Part shown: one piece after another, positions 49,653 through 58,511 of the stretch | Layout of the letters: each line of letters opens with the position of its first letter | How positions within the stretch are numbered: the stretch's first letter is position 1 | NCBI GenBank assembly: GCA_937883755.1 | Contig: CAKZYA010000061.1 | Coordinates: 1-64,000 of the forward strand | Length of the DNA stretch: 64,000 bases | Direction: 5' to 3' | Source of the DNA: an uncultured Flammeovirgaceae bacterium | Lineage (GTDB): Bacteria; Bacteroidota; Bacteroidia; Cytophagales; Cyclobacteriaceae | The notes under the pieces: generated by a model | Seen by the model: the letters and a program-made list of their open reading frames with translations, nothing else | What the model was told of the DNA's origin: nothing | The model's database searches: none | Program-made: the position numbers and the translations under genes

Positions 49653-52115
49653 CTAGAATTCGATTCGGTAATTAAGCACTGGGATCAATCCTAACTGAAA
49701 AGAGTCGACGATATCTCCCTCAGACGTGCTGTAGAAACGGGTAAAGACATTGGCGCGATTGATTACATTTTGCACATCTAGCGAGAGAGTACTAGAATAC
49801 TTAGCCCGGTTCCAGCGGTAGCTCACCCGAACATCGGGCCGGAAATAGTCAGGTACCTGAGCAGCGTAGGGTTGATCCCACTGCACTACGGCTCGACCCA
49901 CTTCCCGCGAAGCAGCACCGTCTACCGGAGTATATCGATTCCCGCCTACCCAGCTTATGCGGAAATTAAGCCCTAAAACGTTGTTCTTGTTTCTTCCTAC
50001 TTTAAATTCTTTACCCCCCAGAAAGTTGACTACGTGATTTCCGTTAAAACGGGTATCGTATTCTTCACCGCTAAGTGGAGTATATTTAGACTCAAATAGC
50101 GAGGTAGTGAGCATGAAGTAGTAATTCTGGGTGAAGAACTTCTCCAATGTAAATTCTAGGCCGTAGTTACGCCCAGTTCCATTATTATCTAGTGGAAAAT
50201 CTACTACTCCCTCTTGATAGTTAACAAGCGAATAGGCTCGGTACGAGGGAATTTCTGAACCAGCCGATAAGCCAATGGGTACATCATAGAGTTGTTGGTA
50301 ATAAGCTTCTACTTTTAGGCGAAGGTCATCGCGTAAAGTACGCTCATAGCCAACCACATAGTGGCGCGATTTGGTCAAATCCAGATTACGGTTGGGCTGG
50401 GTATACGGCTCATTAGGATTTTGGCGAAAAGTAGCAAAATAATTTACCAGTGGATCAACTCGGCTGTGAATTCCAAATCCGGCGCTTAGGGTTTGTCCGG
50501 GGGCAAACGCCCAACGCATCCCGATTCTAGGCTCTAAACTTTGCTTATCATTCAACCGGAAGAACATGTGGTGCAGTCCGGCATTAAACGTCAGAGCTTC
50601 GGTAGCCCGGAACTGCCATTGGGCGTAGCCCTGCCATAGTTGGGTGCTGCCGTCGCTATCTACTTCCGTGAATGAAAGCGTATCCGCTACTCCTTCGGCT
50701 AAAAGATCAAAGTTGAGATGGCTGGCAATAACGCCAGTGCGAAGTGTATGTCGGGCACTGAATTTATGGTTCAGTAGAAAAGAGCCTCGCAAAGATGATT
50801 TGCGAAATCGCTCCTCAAACATATAGTTAAACGGTGGTTCATCATCCGAAAAGGAATTGAGGGTTTGAGCGTAAGAAACGATTGACTCCAGATAGGTTCG
50901 TTTACCAAAGAAATATACGTGCGATAGGCCAGCAGTACCCATGTTGTACCGGAACGACTCCTGTTCTTCCGGATCATCAATATCCTGCCGACTTAAGCCG
51001 CCTACACCCCATAGTGAGAAAGCGCCTGCTTTCTTGGTAGGTACGTGGATTTTAAATGCAGCATCCTGAAAGTTAGGAATTGCATCGCCACTCACTTCAA
51101 TGCCTAATTGGCTTAATACAGCTAATGTAGAGTAGCGATAATTGACTAGGTAGGAAGCTTTACTACTCTTGCTAAACGGACCTTCAGCGGCGAAGTCTAC
51201 GCCCAGAACACCTGCCTGAAGAGCATACTCCCGTTTTTCGTTGTTTCCCTTACGTAACTTGATATCGAACACGCCGGAAGAAGCATTGCCGTATTCGGCC
51301 GGAAAGGCTCCGGTATAAAAGTCCGAATTGTCCAGCATATTCACACTTAGCATACTGATACCACCTCCGGAAGCTCCTTCTTCGCCAAAGTGGTTGGGGT
51401 TAGGCACTTCTACTCCCTCAATTCGCCATAATAAACCTCGGGGCGAGTTTCCCCGGATTACGATATTGTTAGATTCATCATCATTGGAAGCCACTCCAGC
51501 AAAGGAGAGGGCCATACGGGCGGGGTCGTTCACGCTGGCAGCGTAGCGTTTGGTTTCTTCTACCGTAAACGAGCGAGCACTAATGTAAGCCAGATCGTTA
51601 CTCGGCTTCCCTTTCTCTTGATCTGCCGCCGAAATCACAATTTCTTCCATCTGCACCAACGACTCGGTGAGACGAATGGTCAGTACCACTTCCTTGCCTG
51701 AGCCAATGACCAATTCGGGAATCACGGCATTTTCGTAACCAATACTGGTGACTAACAGTGTATGCCGACCGATAGGTACATTCGCAATCCGAAAGTTTCC
51801 GTCGGCATCGGTACTGCTGCCCAGCAGCGGGTCAGAGCTTTGCACAATAATATTCGCTCCCACAACTACCGCCTGCGACTGCTGGTCAATCACTCTTCCC
51901 CGAATGGTTTGAGTGAGTTCCTGAGCAACTAGCAGCTTTACAGTAAATAACAAAAGGAGAGTAAGAGAGGCTTTTTTAGCCTGAAATCGGCGACGTCTGG
52001 TAGCGACTGACTTTGGGTACAGTTCTTCGTACCGACGCACCGAATCTTCCCAGCCCTGGGCATAACTACGTTGGATAAGTCTTAGTAATTGGAGGGCAGT
52101 ATGATTTCTTCTCAT
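49653..52115 (-). CDS. TonB-dependent receptor with carboxypeptidase-regulatory-like domain
   Basis: 820 residues. After an unusual 48-residue basic N-terminus (RRNHTALQLLRLIQRSYAQG) comes a hydrophobic segment (about 49-64, SLTLLLLFTVKLLVAQ), a CarboxypepD_reg-like domain (about 68-150, RGRVIDQQSQAVVVGANI), a plug domain (about 165-285, NNIVIRGNSPRGLLWRIEGV), and a 22-strand-type barrel to the end. Such receptors import large substrates using TonB. It has no STN domain, although the sigma/FecR genes nearby normally work through one; that domain sits on the neighbouring upstream gene. The gap to it is 161 bases. Confidence 0.9.
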   Translation of the reverse strand: MRRNHTALQLLRLIQRSYAQGWEDSVRRYEELYPKSVATRRRRFQAKKASLTLLLLFTVKLLVAQELTQTIRGRVIDQQSQAVVVGANIIVQSSDPLLGSSTDADGNFRIANVPIGRHTLLVTSIGYENAVIPELVIGSGKEVVLTIRLTESLVQMEEIVISAADQEKGKPSNDLAYISARSFTVEETKRYAASVNDPARMALSFAGVASNDDESNNIVIRGNSPRGLLWRIEGVEVPNPNHFGEEGASGGGISMLSVNMLDNSDFYTGAFPAEYGNASSGVFDIKLRKGNNEKREYALQAGVLGVDFAAEGPFSKSSKASYLVNYRYSTLAVLSQLGIEVSGDAIPNFQDAAFKIHVPTKKAGAFSLWGVGGLSRQDIDDPEEQESFRYNMGTAGLSHVYFFGKRTYLESIVSYAQTLNSFSDDEPPFNYMFEERFRKSSLRGSFLLNHKFSARHTLRTGVIASHLNFDLLAEGVADTLSFTEVDSDGSTQLWQGYAQWQFRATEALTFNAGLHHMFFRLNDKQSLEPRIGMRWAFAPGQTLSAGFGIHSRVDPLVNYFATFRQNPNEPYTQPNRNLDLTKSRHYVVGYERTLRDDLRLKVEAYYQQLYDVPIGLSAGSEIPSYRAYSLVNYQEGVVDFPLDNNGTGRNYGLEFTLEKFFTQNYYFMLTTSLFESKYTPLSGEEYDTRFNGNHVVNFLGGKEFKVGRNKNNVLGLNFRISWVGGNRYTPVDGAASREVGRAVVQWDQPYAAQVPDYFRPDVRVSYRWNRAKYSSTLSLDVQNVINRANVFTRFYSTSEGDIVDSFQLGLIPVLNYRIEF

Positions 52116-52276
52116 GAAAATAATGGAAAATAGATAGTAGTAATTGAAGGTGGAAAGTTGATCCTGGTCTGGCGATACCTGGAACCTATCCGGGGTTGAT
52201 GATTAAAGTGTAGAGTATTGATTATCAAGTTTTTATGATCAGATATCAAGAACCGTACGTCAGGAGTAGTGTAAAT

Positions 52277-54307
52277 TTAGAAACGAAGGCCCACGTTAAA
52301 GCCAGCCCACATCTGTACATTAGTTCGGTTATTATAGGTTTCGTCGAAGAAAGTGTAGGGGGCTAAATTGCTACCAATACTTCCGTCAGTATTTCTTACC
52401 TCAGATACTAACACATTGAACGTAGGAGCCACAAAAACCCCGAAATGCCGGGAAAATTGCTTGGCAAATCCCAAGCGAGCGGTATTAAGAAGGTTAAGTC
52501 GGTTATTAGTATTGATAGTCTGGTTACCATTATTAGTATTGAAAATCGGATTGCCATCTTCGTAGACCTGCTGGGCAAGTAAATCTATGGAAAGATCAAT
52601 AGTAGGTGATAATGCGGTAATATGACCTACCCCGTAACCTATCCCATAGCGAAAATCAGTATCAGCAAACTGTGAGCCAAATGAGAAGATGTTGTAAAAC
52701 TTTCGTACTCCGATCTTCAGAGCCACATTGGCGTGCATCGTTTCTCCGCCCCACACTTCCAGGGTTCGGTAACCATTTTTACGGACAATGCTCAGTAGGC
52801 CAATCGGTACCCCATCTACACTATCGGCTACGTTAAATACGCTGAGTTGCACTCCCTTTACATTGCGAGCAACATTCATGAAGCCACTTCCCTGAAAACC
52901 TTTGACATCGCCAGTAGCAATATTCATAAACCCCGCAAACTGAGCACCGTTTACATCGTGTGCGTAATTTCCAAATCCGGCAAACTGCCCGCCCTGCATA
53001 CCACTAGCCGCCACATTAGCAAATCCAGCGGCTTGTAAGGCGTAGGCATCTTGCGTAGCAATATTAGTAAATCCGGCCAGCTGTGCTCCTCGGGTTGCCC
53101 CGGTTGATAAGTTCAAGAAGCCAGCCCCTTGAATACCTTGAATGGAGTCAAGACTAGTATTCAAGAAACCGGCAAATTGCCCTCCCTCCAGTTTACCACC
53201 GTTCAGGTTAATAAAACCGGCAGCTTGCAGTCCGGTCACTTCCTTTTTCACGAGGTTAAAGAATCCCGCAAATTGCGCCCCATTGACAAAATCGTTTTCC
53301 ACATTGCCGAAACCAGAGGCTTCTACACCATCAAGTCCGGCAGAGTAACCAATGAGGGCGTGGAACGATAGCCGGTTGACGTACTGTCCGGCGTTAATCC
53401 CGTTGGTACTTAGTGGATAAATAAATCCAACATGCAGCGGTCGCGTTTCGTAAGATGACTCATCTGGTAGGTTATCGAAGATAGCGTAGTTCATCCCTTC
53501 CCGAATAGTTTCCGTAATTTTTTTAGAAATCTCACCTTTTTTCTGCAAACCAGACCGTTTAGCAGCAGATTGCTTTTTCTCTACTTCCTTCTTAGTAGGC
53601 GGTACTTTCACCACTTCTTCCTCTTGCGGAGTGATATCTTTGCTGGGCAAAGGCACTTTGGTAGAGTAATCTACCTCTTCGGTGTTTTCTCTTTTTGCTA
53701 CTATCTCTGGTATATTTTCACTGGAGCCATTGGTGTTTGAAGAGTAGCGATTCTCAGCATCGCCATTCCGGGAATCGCCATTCCGGGAATCACTGTCTGA
53801 GGAATTATTATCTTTTTCAGGTAGGTCATTTTCAGCAGGGCTACTTTCTGCTACTGTTATGTTTGTATTAGTTGAAGCAGTTGCATCGGTGTCGGGCGAT
53901 GCTTCAGTTGGTATTTCTGCCTCAGAAGATTGGCTTGGGGTTGAAGTTTTCTCTATTTCTGGCTCAGGATCAGGCTGTAACGCTTTTTCCGGGTCATTTT
54001 TCAGTACGATCTGATTATTTACCAACTGATACGATAAGGGAGTGTTGTCAAGAATTGTGTCTAATACCTTATTCAGAGGTGTATTCTGAAAATTCAATGT
54101 TACGGACTGTCCGGTAGGTAATTCATTATTGAGATAGGCGAATTTAAGTCCGTATTGCTCCTGCAAATCAGTCAGTACCTCCTGTAAAGTAGCATTCTGA
54201 TAATCCACTGATACCTTCTGCCGAAGCAGATCCGTTTGAGGAGGATGCAAACTACTAAGGCATAGTAATAGTAGTCCTCCAATTAGGGAGTGTAATGAAG
54301 CGGTCAT
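52277..54307 (-). CDS. STN-domain protein with about ten Q-x-AGF-x-N surface repeats
   Basis: 676 residues. Signal peptide about 1-22. Residues 30-103 form a secretin/TonB short N-terminal (STN) domain (VDYQNATLQEVLTDLQEQY, LSYQLVNNQIVL). A long disordered Ser/Asn/Asp/Glu-rich segment (about 105-260) contains a tandem SRNGD unit coded by a 15-base repeat near 53760-53790. The second half holds about ten units of 19-21 residues with the core G-x-Q-x-A-G-F-x-N (GAQFAGFFN, GLQAAGFIN, GGQFAGFLN, GAQLAGFTN), as in LA_2272-type surface repeats. Sits 26 bases from fecR, so likely co-transcribed with it. Confidence 0.85.
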   Translation of the reverse strand: MTASLHSLIGGLLLLCLSSLHPPQTDLLRQKVSVDYQNATLQEVLTDLQEQYGLKFAYLNNELPTGQSVTLNFQNTPLNKVLDTILDNTPLSYQLVNNQIVLKNDPEKALQPDPEPEIEKTSTPSQSSEAEIPTEASPDTDATASTNTNITVAESSPAENDLPEKDNNSSDSDSRNGDSRNGDAENRYSSNTNGSSENIPEIVAKRENTEEVDYSTKVPLPSKDITPQEEEVVKVPPTKKEVEKKQSAAKRSGLQKKGEISKKITETIREGMNYAIFDNLPDESSYETRPLHVGFIYPLSTNGINAGQYVNRLSFHALIGYSAGLDGVEASGFGNVENDFVNGAQFAGFFNLVKKEVTGLQAAGFINLNGGKLEGGQFAGFLNTSLDSIQGIQGAGFLNLSTGATRGAQLAGFTNIATQDAYALQAAGFANVAASGMQGGQFAGFGNYAHDVNGAQFAGFMNIATGDVKGFQGSGFMNVARNVKGVQLSVFNVADSVDGVPIGLLSIVRKNGYRTLEVWGGETMHANVALKIGVRKFYNIFSFGSQFADTDFRYGIGYGVGHITALSPTIDLSIDLLAQQVYEDGNPIFNTNNGNQTINTNNRLNLLNTARLGFAKQFSRHFGVFVAPTFNVLVSEVRNTDGSIGSNLAPYTFFDETYNNRTNVQMWAGFNVGLRF

Positions 54308-54333
54308 TATTTTTAATTTTTAGTGTCTAAAGA

Positions 54334-55350
54334 TTATTCCTGGCAGCCTGGTCCACTGAGGGTATAAAGGTTGCCTTGTTGTTGGTACGATAAGTTGCCA
54401 ATGGCCGATAAAGTAGTTAGTACGTCTTCGGGGGTGGCTCCTTCGAATGTGGCGGTGTAGCGACAATACGCCAATGATGGTTCGGTTAAATTAATGGTGA
54501 TCCCGTATTGCTCCTCCATCTGACGAGCAATTTGTAGTAAACTTGTATTGTTAAATTTCAATATGTTATTCTGCCAAGCCCGGAAATTAGGGTTACTAAT
54601 CTCCTGTTTATAGGTTGATTGAGTGTCATCTGCTAGTACAGCTTCTTCGCCAGGTTCCAGAAAAACAGCATCATCTTGGTCAGCGGGTGAAAAAGCGACT
54701 CGTCCACTAACCACCTGCACTGCTACTGGCTTCTCTGGGTAGGCTTCTAGGTTAAAAGAAGTGCCGATTACTTCAGTTTTAGCGCCACCGCTGAAGATCG
54801 TAAATCGTTTTCCTTCTGCTTCCTTCACTTCAAAAAAAGCCTCGCCTTCCAAATAAACTGTACGGTTATCTACGTTAAAATTCTCTGAGTAGCGAAGCGT
54901 ACTTTGGCGATTAAGCCAAACCTCGCTACTGTCAGGTAGCATCAATAACCGTTTTTCTCCTTCAGCCGTAGCAAATTCTTGCCATTCGGTGTCTGGAATA
55001 CGATTTTGCCACCACCAACCTACTGTGAGCAATAGTGCTACTGAAGCAGCAATTCCTGACCACCAAACTAAGCTTCGCGTTTTAGTTGGGTGGGCTACTT
55101 CTCTAGTCAGATCAGTAGCTTGCTGCTCGCGCCGAAAAACAAAGCGTTGCCACCCCTCTTCTACATTCGGCTCATAGAAAGGCTCGCCTTGCTTGCTTTC
55201 ACGCCAAAGCTCCTTTACCTGCTCAACCGCGGTATCATTTTCCGGATGCTGCTGTTGCCAATTAGCCAGTTGCCTGGCTTCCTGTTTGGTCAATTCACCC
55301 GTCATCTGCTTCGCGACTAATGTCCAGATATCGTCATTGAGCTCTCCCAT
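54334..55350 (-). CDS. FecR-family anti-sigma regulator
   Basis: 338 residues. N-terminal cytoplasmic helical domain (MTGELTKQEARQLANWQQQH), a membrane helix near 92-113 (LVWWSGIAASVALLLTVGWWW), a periplasmic FecR domain (EVWLNRQSTLRYSENF, GTSFNLEAY, VQVVSGRVAFSP), and a C-terminal DUF4974 domain (FNNTSLLQIARQMEEQYGITI). FecR-type proteins hold an ECF sigma factor and receive the signal from an STN domain. Here 26 bases precede the STN gene and 67 bases follow the sigma gene. Confidence 0.93.
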   Translation of the reverse strand: MGELNDDIWTLVAKQMTGELTKQEARQLANWQQQHPENDTAVEQVKELWRESKQGEPFYEPNVEEGWQRFVFRREQQATDLTREVAHPTKTRSLVWWSGIAASVALLLTVGWWWQNRIPDTEWQEFATAEGEKRLLMLPDSSEVWLNRQSTLRYSENFNVDNRTVYLEGEAFFEVKEAEGKRFTIFSGGAKTEVIGTSFNLEAYPEKPVAVQVVSGRVAFSPADQDDAVFLEPGEEAVLADDTQSTYKQEISNPNFRAWQNNILKFNNTSLLQIARQMEEQYGITINLTEPSLAYCRYTATFEGATPEDVLTTLSAIGNLSYQQQGNLYTLSGPGCQE

Positions 55351-55417
55351 GTATCGTACTAACTATTACTATTACCGATAAGTAGCAGACTACCCTACCT
55401 AGCGGGCAAAAAAAATT

Positions 55418-56050
55418 TCAGAAAGTTGATTGAAAATAATCTTTGAGTTGCTCTCGCAGAATTTTGAGGGCTTTGCCCATGTGTTTCTCTACTGCTTTCA
55501 CCGATATATTAAGAGTCTGGGCGATCTCGGCGTAGCTCTGTTCCTCAAATCGGCTCAAAGTGAAAACCACTTTACACTTGGGAGGCAAGATAGCAATGGC
55601 TGACTGAACACGCTGCTCAGTTTCTTGATAGGCTAAGCTTTCATCAATATTATTAATACCTGGATGGTTCTCGTACTCATGGTCTAGCGTAGCGTGCGTT
55701 TTGGTTTTTTCCAGATAATTGAGTGTGGTATTGATGGCAGCTCGGTATAGATAGGCTTTTACTGATTTCTGTTCGTCTAGCTGAGCACGATTGTTCCAGA
55801 CTTTCAGAAAAACATCCTGCACAATATCCTCAGCTATAGCAGAGCTGCGTACCATCTTGTATACCGTTTGGCAAAGGGGTGCATAATATGTCCGAAAGTA
55901 CTTTTCTACGGAAGATCCGGGTGAGGGAGAAGAAAAGGCAATGTGAGCATTGGTCGATGGAGTAGTAGTACTAGTTGTTAGCTTACTATGAATAAACCAA
56001 CGGTAAACGTGCCAGACCAGATGGTGCCATGTAGTTTCAGCCGTGAGCAT
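55418..56050 (-). CDS. ECF RNA polymerase sigma factor (sigma-70 family, FecI type)
   Basis: 210 residues. Sigma region 2 near 48-115 (YAPLCQTVYKMVRSSAIAEDIVQDVFLKVW) and region 4 near 150-205 (LPPKCKVVFTLSRFEEQSYAEIAQTLNISVKAVEKHM). An extra 45 residues before region 2 contain no second start; no internal Met until residue 66 lets the start be moved downstream, so the extension seems real. First gene of the sigma-FecR-STN unit. TATATTTG (56115-56122) on its leader is a candidate promoter. Confidence 0.93.
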   Translation of the reverse strand: MLTAETTWHHLVWHVYRWFIHSKLTTSTTTPSTNAHIAFSSPSPGSSVEKYFRTYYAPLCQTVYKMVRSSAIAEDIVQDVFLKVWNNRAQLDEQKSVKAYLYRAAINTTLNYLEKTKTHATLDHEYENHPGINNIDESLAYQETEQRVQSAIAILPPKCKVVFTLSRFEEQSYAEIAQTLNISVKAVEKHMGKALKILREQLKDYFQSTF

Positions 56051-56114
56051 GTTGTTGTGAGATCAGTTGCCTAGCTACGTTACAACTTATATGCCAGTAG
56101 CTTTATCGGCACTA

Positions 56115-56122
56115 CAAATATA
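56115..56122 (-). promoter_or_regulatory. Candidate -7 element (TATATTTG) for the sigma-factor operon
   Basis: Exact match to TAnnTTTG on the minus strand, 64 bases before the sigma-factor ATG. The nearest TTTG upstream (56154-56157) is 31 bases away, longer than the usual spacing, so support is moderate. Confidence 0.4.
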
Positions 56123-56167
56123 CTAAATGGTTATTGGATTGTACGATGCCGGGCAAAACTGTCCGAA

Positions 56168-56262
56168 TTCGTACATACATTAACGTGTTCGTGTATTCAG
56201 GTTAGAGTGCTTTCTAAATACCGCGCGACATTCGCTTGAACACGCAAGCACATGAACACAAT
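56168..56262. repeat. Inverted-repeat element D with GCGACATTCGC core
   Basis: CATTAACGTGTTCGTGT (about 56168-56184) faces ACATGAACACAATG (about 56250-56262) on the other side, with gaps. Core GCGACATTCGC at 56225-56235, followed by TTGAACAC as in elements B and C. Non-coding, between the sigma gene and the enolase-type gene. Confidence 0.5.
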
Positions 56263-56264
56263 GT

Positions 56265-57530
56265 TTAGTCCCACCAATCCTCACCATCCACTAGATAGCT
56301 TTTTACTAGGTCTTCATTGAGTTCAATGCCAAGGCCAGGCCTGTCGCTGAGCTGAAGATAACCATCTTTTATCAGTTCTTTATCATAGCCCAACACGTCC
56401 TGATCACCATTTACTCCTTTTCCTTCCCGGTTCTCAGGAGTACTCATAAATACTTCGTGACCAAGAAACTCTCGTACCGATGCAGCCAGATTAGCCGAAG
56501 CTACAGTGGCAATAGGTCCAGCTACGTTATGGGTAGCTACTGGAATGTAGTAGGTCTCCGCCAGATCGGCTATTTTCTTAGCTTCCAGCAATCCGCCCGC
56601 CATTGCAACGTCAATCTCAATCATGTTCACTCCCTGGTTTACGATGAAGGGACGGAAATCCTGCCTACCGTATAGGTTCTCTCCGCACAGAATGGGTACG
56701 GGTGATTGTTCGGTGAGCTTTACCCATTGTTCATTATAGCCAATTGGTAAAGGGTCTTCCATCCACCACGGCCGAATGGGAGCTACCGCTCGGGCTAATC
56801 GAAGGGCGCTGTCAAAATCAAACTCCCAATGGCAGTGGACAGCAATATCAAAATCCCAACCTACGGCTTCCCGAAGATTAGCGTAGCCTTCAGCGTTCCG
56901 GTCTACTTCTACGTTAGAGATACGACGGTTATCCAGTTCATTCCAGTGTTGATCGCGAAGTATATTGACTTTAGCGGCAGTCCACCCTAGGTTTTTCATT
57001 TGATTGGTAAAGTCAGTACAAGAGTTTTTGTCTAGCAGATTCTTAGGACCCGAAGAAACGTAAGCCCGCACTTGGTCAACGTGAGAGCCGCCACCTAGAA
57101 TTTTATGCACTGGTTGACCAGTAATTTTGCCGATAATATCCCACAGAGCAATCTCCACCCCGGTGATAGCGTGGGTTGCTACGCCATGATTTCCTCCGTA
57201 GTAGGAAGTGCGAGTGCTCATTTTAAATACCAGATACTCCAGGTCGAGTGGATCTTGCCCCATCAGAATAGGTTTACAGACATTCAGCACTACATCTTTA
57301 GCCCCTAAACCATTCTCATCGTGATGACACTCGCCAGTGCCGACAATTCCTGCGTCAGTTTCAATTTTTACTAATGGGCTTACTCGAAAGTTGATCTTAG
57401 TACGAATACACTTTACATCAGTGATTTTCACCTTCTGGCGGTCAATAGCCGTTAGTGCATTGAAGTAAGGAAGGCAAGATGTAGTCGGTAGGGCTAAAGC
57501 TGCATTCTTGAGAAATGTTCGACGGTGCAT
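56265..57530 (-). CDS. Tat-exported mandelate racemase/enolase-superfamily enzyme
   Basis: 421 residues. A Tat signal (HRRTFLKNAALALP) precedes the enzyme. Conserved elements: GTGECHHDENGLGAKDVV, TRTSYYGGNHGVATHAITGVEIALWDI, metal ligands Glu in WWMEDPLP and Glu in CGENLYGRQDF, then IEIDVAMAGG and the ATHNVAGP His. The first ligand region reads VHCHWEFD, where a dehydratase would usually have Asp-x-His; this is a subfamily feature or a change I cannot resolve. Likely an acid-sugar dehydratase acting outside the cytoplasm. It is 88 bases upstream of a convergent-looking terminator. Confidence 0.88.
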   Translation of the reverse strand: MHRRTFLKNAALALPTTSCLPYFNALTAIDRQKVKITDVKCIRTKINFRVSPLVKIETDAGIVGTGECHHDENGLGAKDVVLNVCKPILMGQDPLDLEYLVFKMSTRTSYYGGNHGVATHAITGVEIALWDIIGKITGQPVHKILGGGSHVDQVRAYVSSGPKNLLDKNSCTDFTNQMKNLGWTAAKVNILRDQHWNELDNRRISNVEVDRNAEGYANLREAVGWDFDIAVHCHWEFDFDSALRLARAVAPIRPWWMEDPLPIGYNEQWVKLTEQSPVPILCGENLYGRQDFRPFIVNQGVNMIEIDVAMAGGLLEAKKIADLAETYYIPVATHNVAGPIATVASANLAASVREFLGHEVFMSTPENREGKGVNGDQDVLGYDKELIKDGYLQLSDRPGLGIELNEDLVKSYLVDGEDWWD

Positions 57531-57651
57531 GGCTCCTTAGTTCAGGTTGTATGTTTGCCGAAAGATAAGAGTTCGGCAATTGTAGCTGACTAAAGATACA
57601 AATCACAGAGTGAATTCTAATGAAGCAGAAGCGTGTACGAAAGTATCGAAC

Positions 57652-57680
57652 AAAAAAAGCAGCTCGTCGGCTGCTTTTTT
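57652..57680 (-). terminator. Intrinsic terminator of the NIF3-coiled-coil operon
   Basis: AAAGCAGC (57656-57663), loop TCGTCG, GCTGCTTT (57670-57677). T-runs flank it on both strands, seven T on the minus strand. It follows the minus-strand gene stop at 57703. Confidence 0.85.
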
Positions 57681-57702
57681 ATAATCATAAATGTAGGCTG
57701 CT

Positions 57703-58503
57703 TTATTTTGCTTTCCGTCGACCCCGGCGTGGTTTGGGTTCTTCAACAATAACTTCTTCTTCTACATCGGCCAAAATACGTCCCGAGTACTCATCAAAGA
57801 TGATACGCTTACGTTCTTTAATTTCTACAATGCGCTGAGGTGGAATAATAATGTTACAGCCTTCGGCAGCACCTCGCACTACTTTAACCACAGCTAACCC
57901 ATTAGAAAGACTATTGCGTAATTTTTCGTAATAGTTCAGAAGTTTGTTATCTACTTCTGCAATTTCTTTAGCTACTTTTCCCCGCTGATCTAGCAACTTC
58001 CTTTCATCTTCTTCGCTCTCAGCCACAATAGTCTCCAATTCTTGTCGCTTGCTTTCTAAATCTTTCTGACGCTGATCAATTAGTTCCTTAGTAGCATCTA
58101 CTTGCTCCTTGGTCTGTTCAATTCTGGCGTAAGCTTCCTTAGTGCGCTTTTCGGAGATTTGAATTTCCAGATTCTGTAGTTCCATCTCTTTAGTAATCGC
58201 ATCGTATTCGCGATTATTTCGCACATTCATCTGCTGCTCTTCATACTTCTTAATCAGCCCTTCGGCTTCTTTGATAGCCGACTTGTTGTTCTCAATGTCT
58301 TGCTCGAGCTGCTCTACATCGCTAGCATACTTATCGTGCCGGGTCTGGTAGCCAGCAATTTCATCTTCCAGATCGCTTACCTCTTCGGGCAAAGCTCCCC
58401 GAATCTTTTTGATCTCGTCTAATTCCAGGTCAATATTCTGTAGTTTCATAAGCATATCAAGCTTTTCGGCTACGGTTTTTTGCTGGGTGGTGGTGCTTTC
58501 CAT
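57703..58503 (-). CDS. CT398-type coiled-coil protein with degenerate zinc ribbon
   Basis: 266 residues. A long coiled coil (about 20-195) leads to a C-terminal zinc-ribbon-like tail, GAAEGCNIIIPPQRIVEIKERK then IIFDEYSGRILADVEEE. In the family the ribbon has four Cys (CxxC...CxxC); here only Cys216 remains and the others are Ala213, Asp237 and Ser240. The IPPQR and GRILAD landmarks are preserved, so the fold is recognisable but zinc binding is doubtful. The end is basic (PRRGRRKAK). It follows the NIF3 gene by eight bases, the usual neighbour. Confidence 0.88.
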   Translation of the reverse strand: MESTTTQQKTVAEKLDMLMKLQNIDLELDEIKKIRGALPEEVSDLEDEIAGYQTRHDKYASDVEQLEQDIENNKSAIKEAEGLIKKYEEQQMNVRNNREYDAITKEMELQNLEIQISEKRTKEAYARIEQTKEQVDATKELIDQRQKDLESKRQELETIVAESEEDERKLLDQRGKVAKEIAEVDNKLLNYYEKLRNSLSNGLAVVKVVRGAAEGCNIIIPPQRIVEIKERKRIIFDEYSGRILADVEEEVIVEEPKPRRGRRKAK

Positions 58504-58511
58504 ACGTAATT

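Noticed and set aside
57620-57838. Plus-strand frame of 72 codons rich in Lys and Arg
   Set aside because: It runs through a terminator hairpin and then antisense to the coiled-coil gene; basic composition comes from the antisense of acidic codons.
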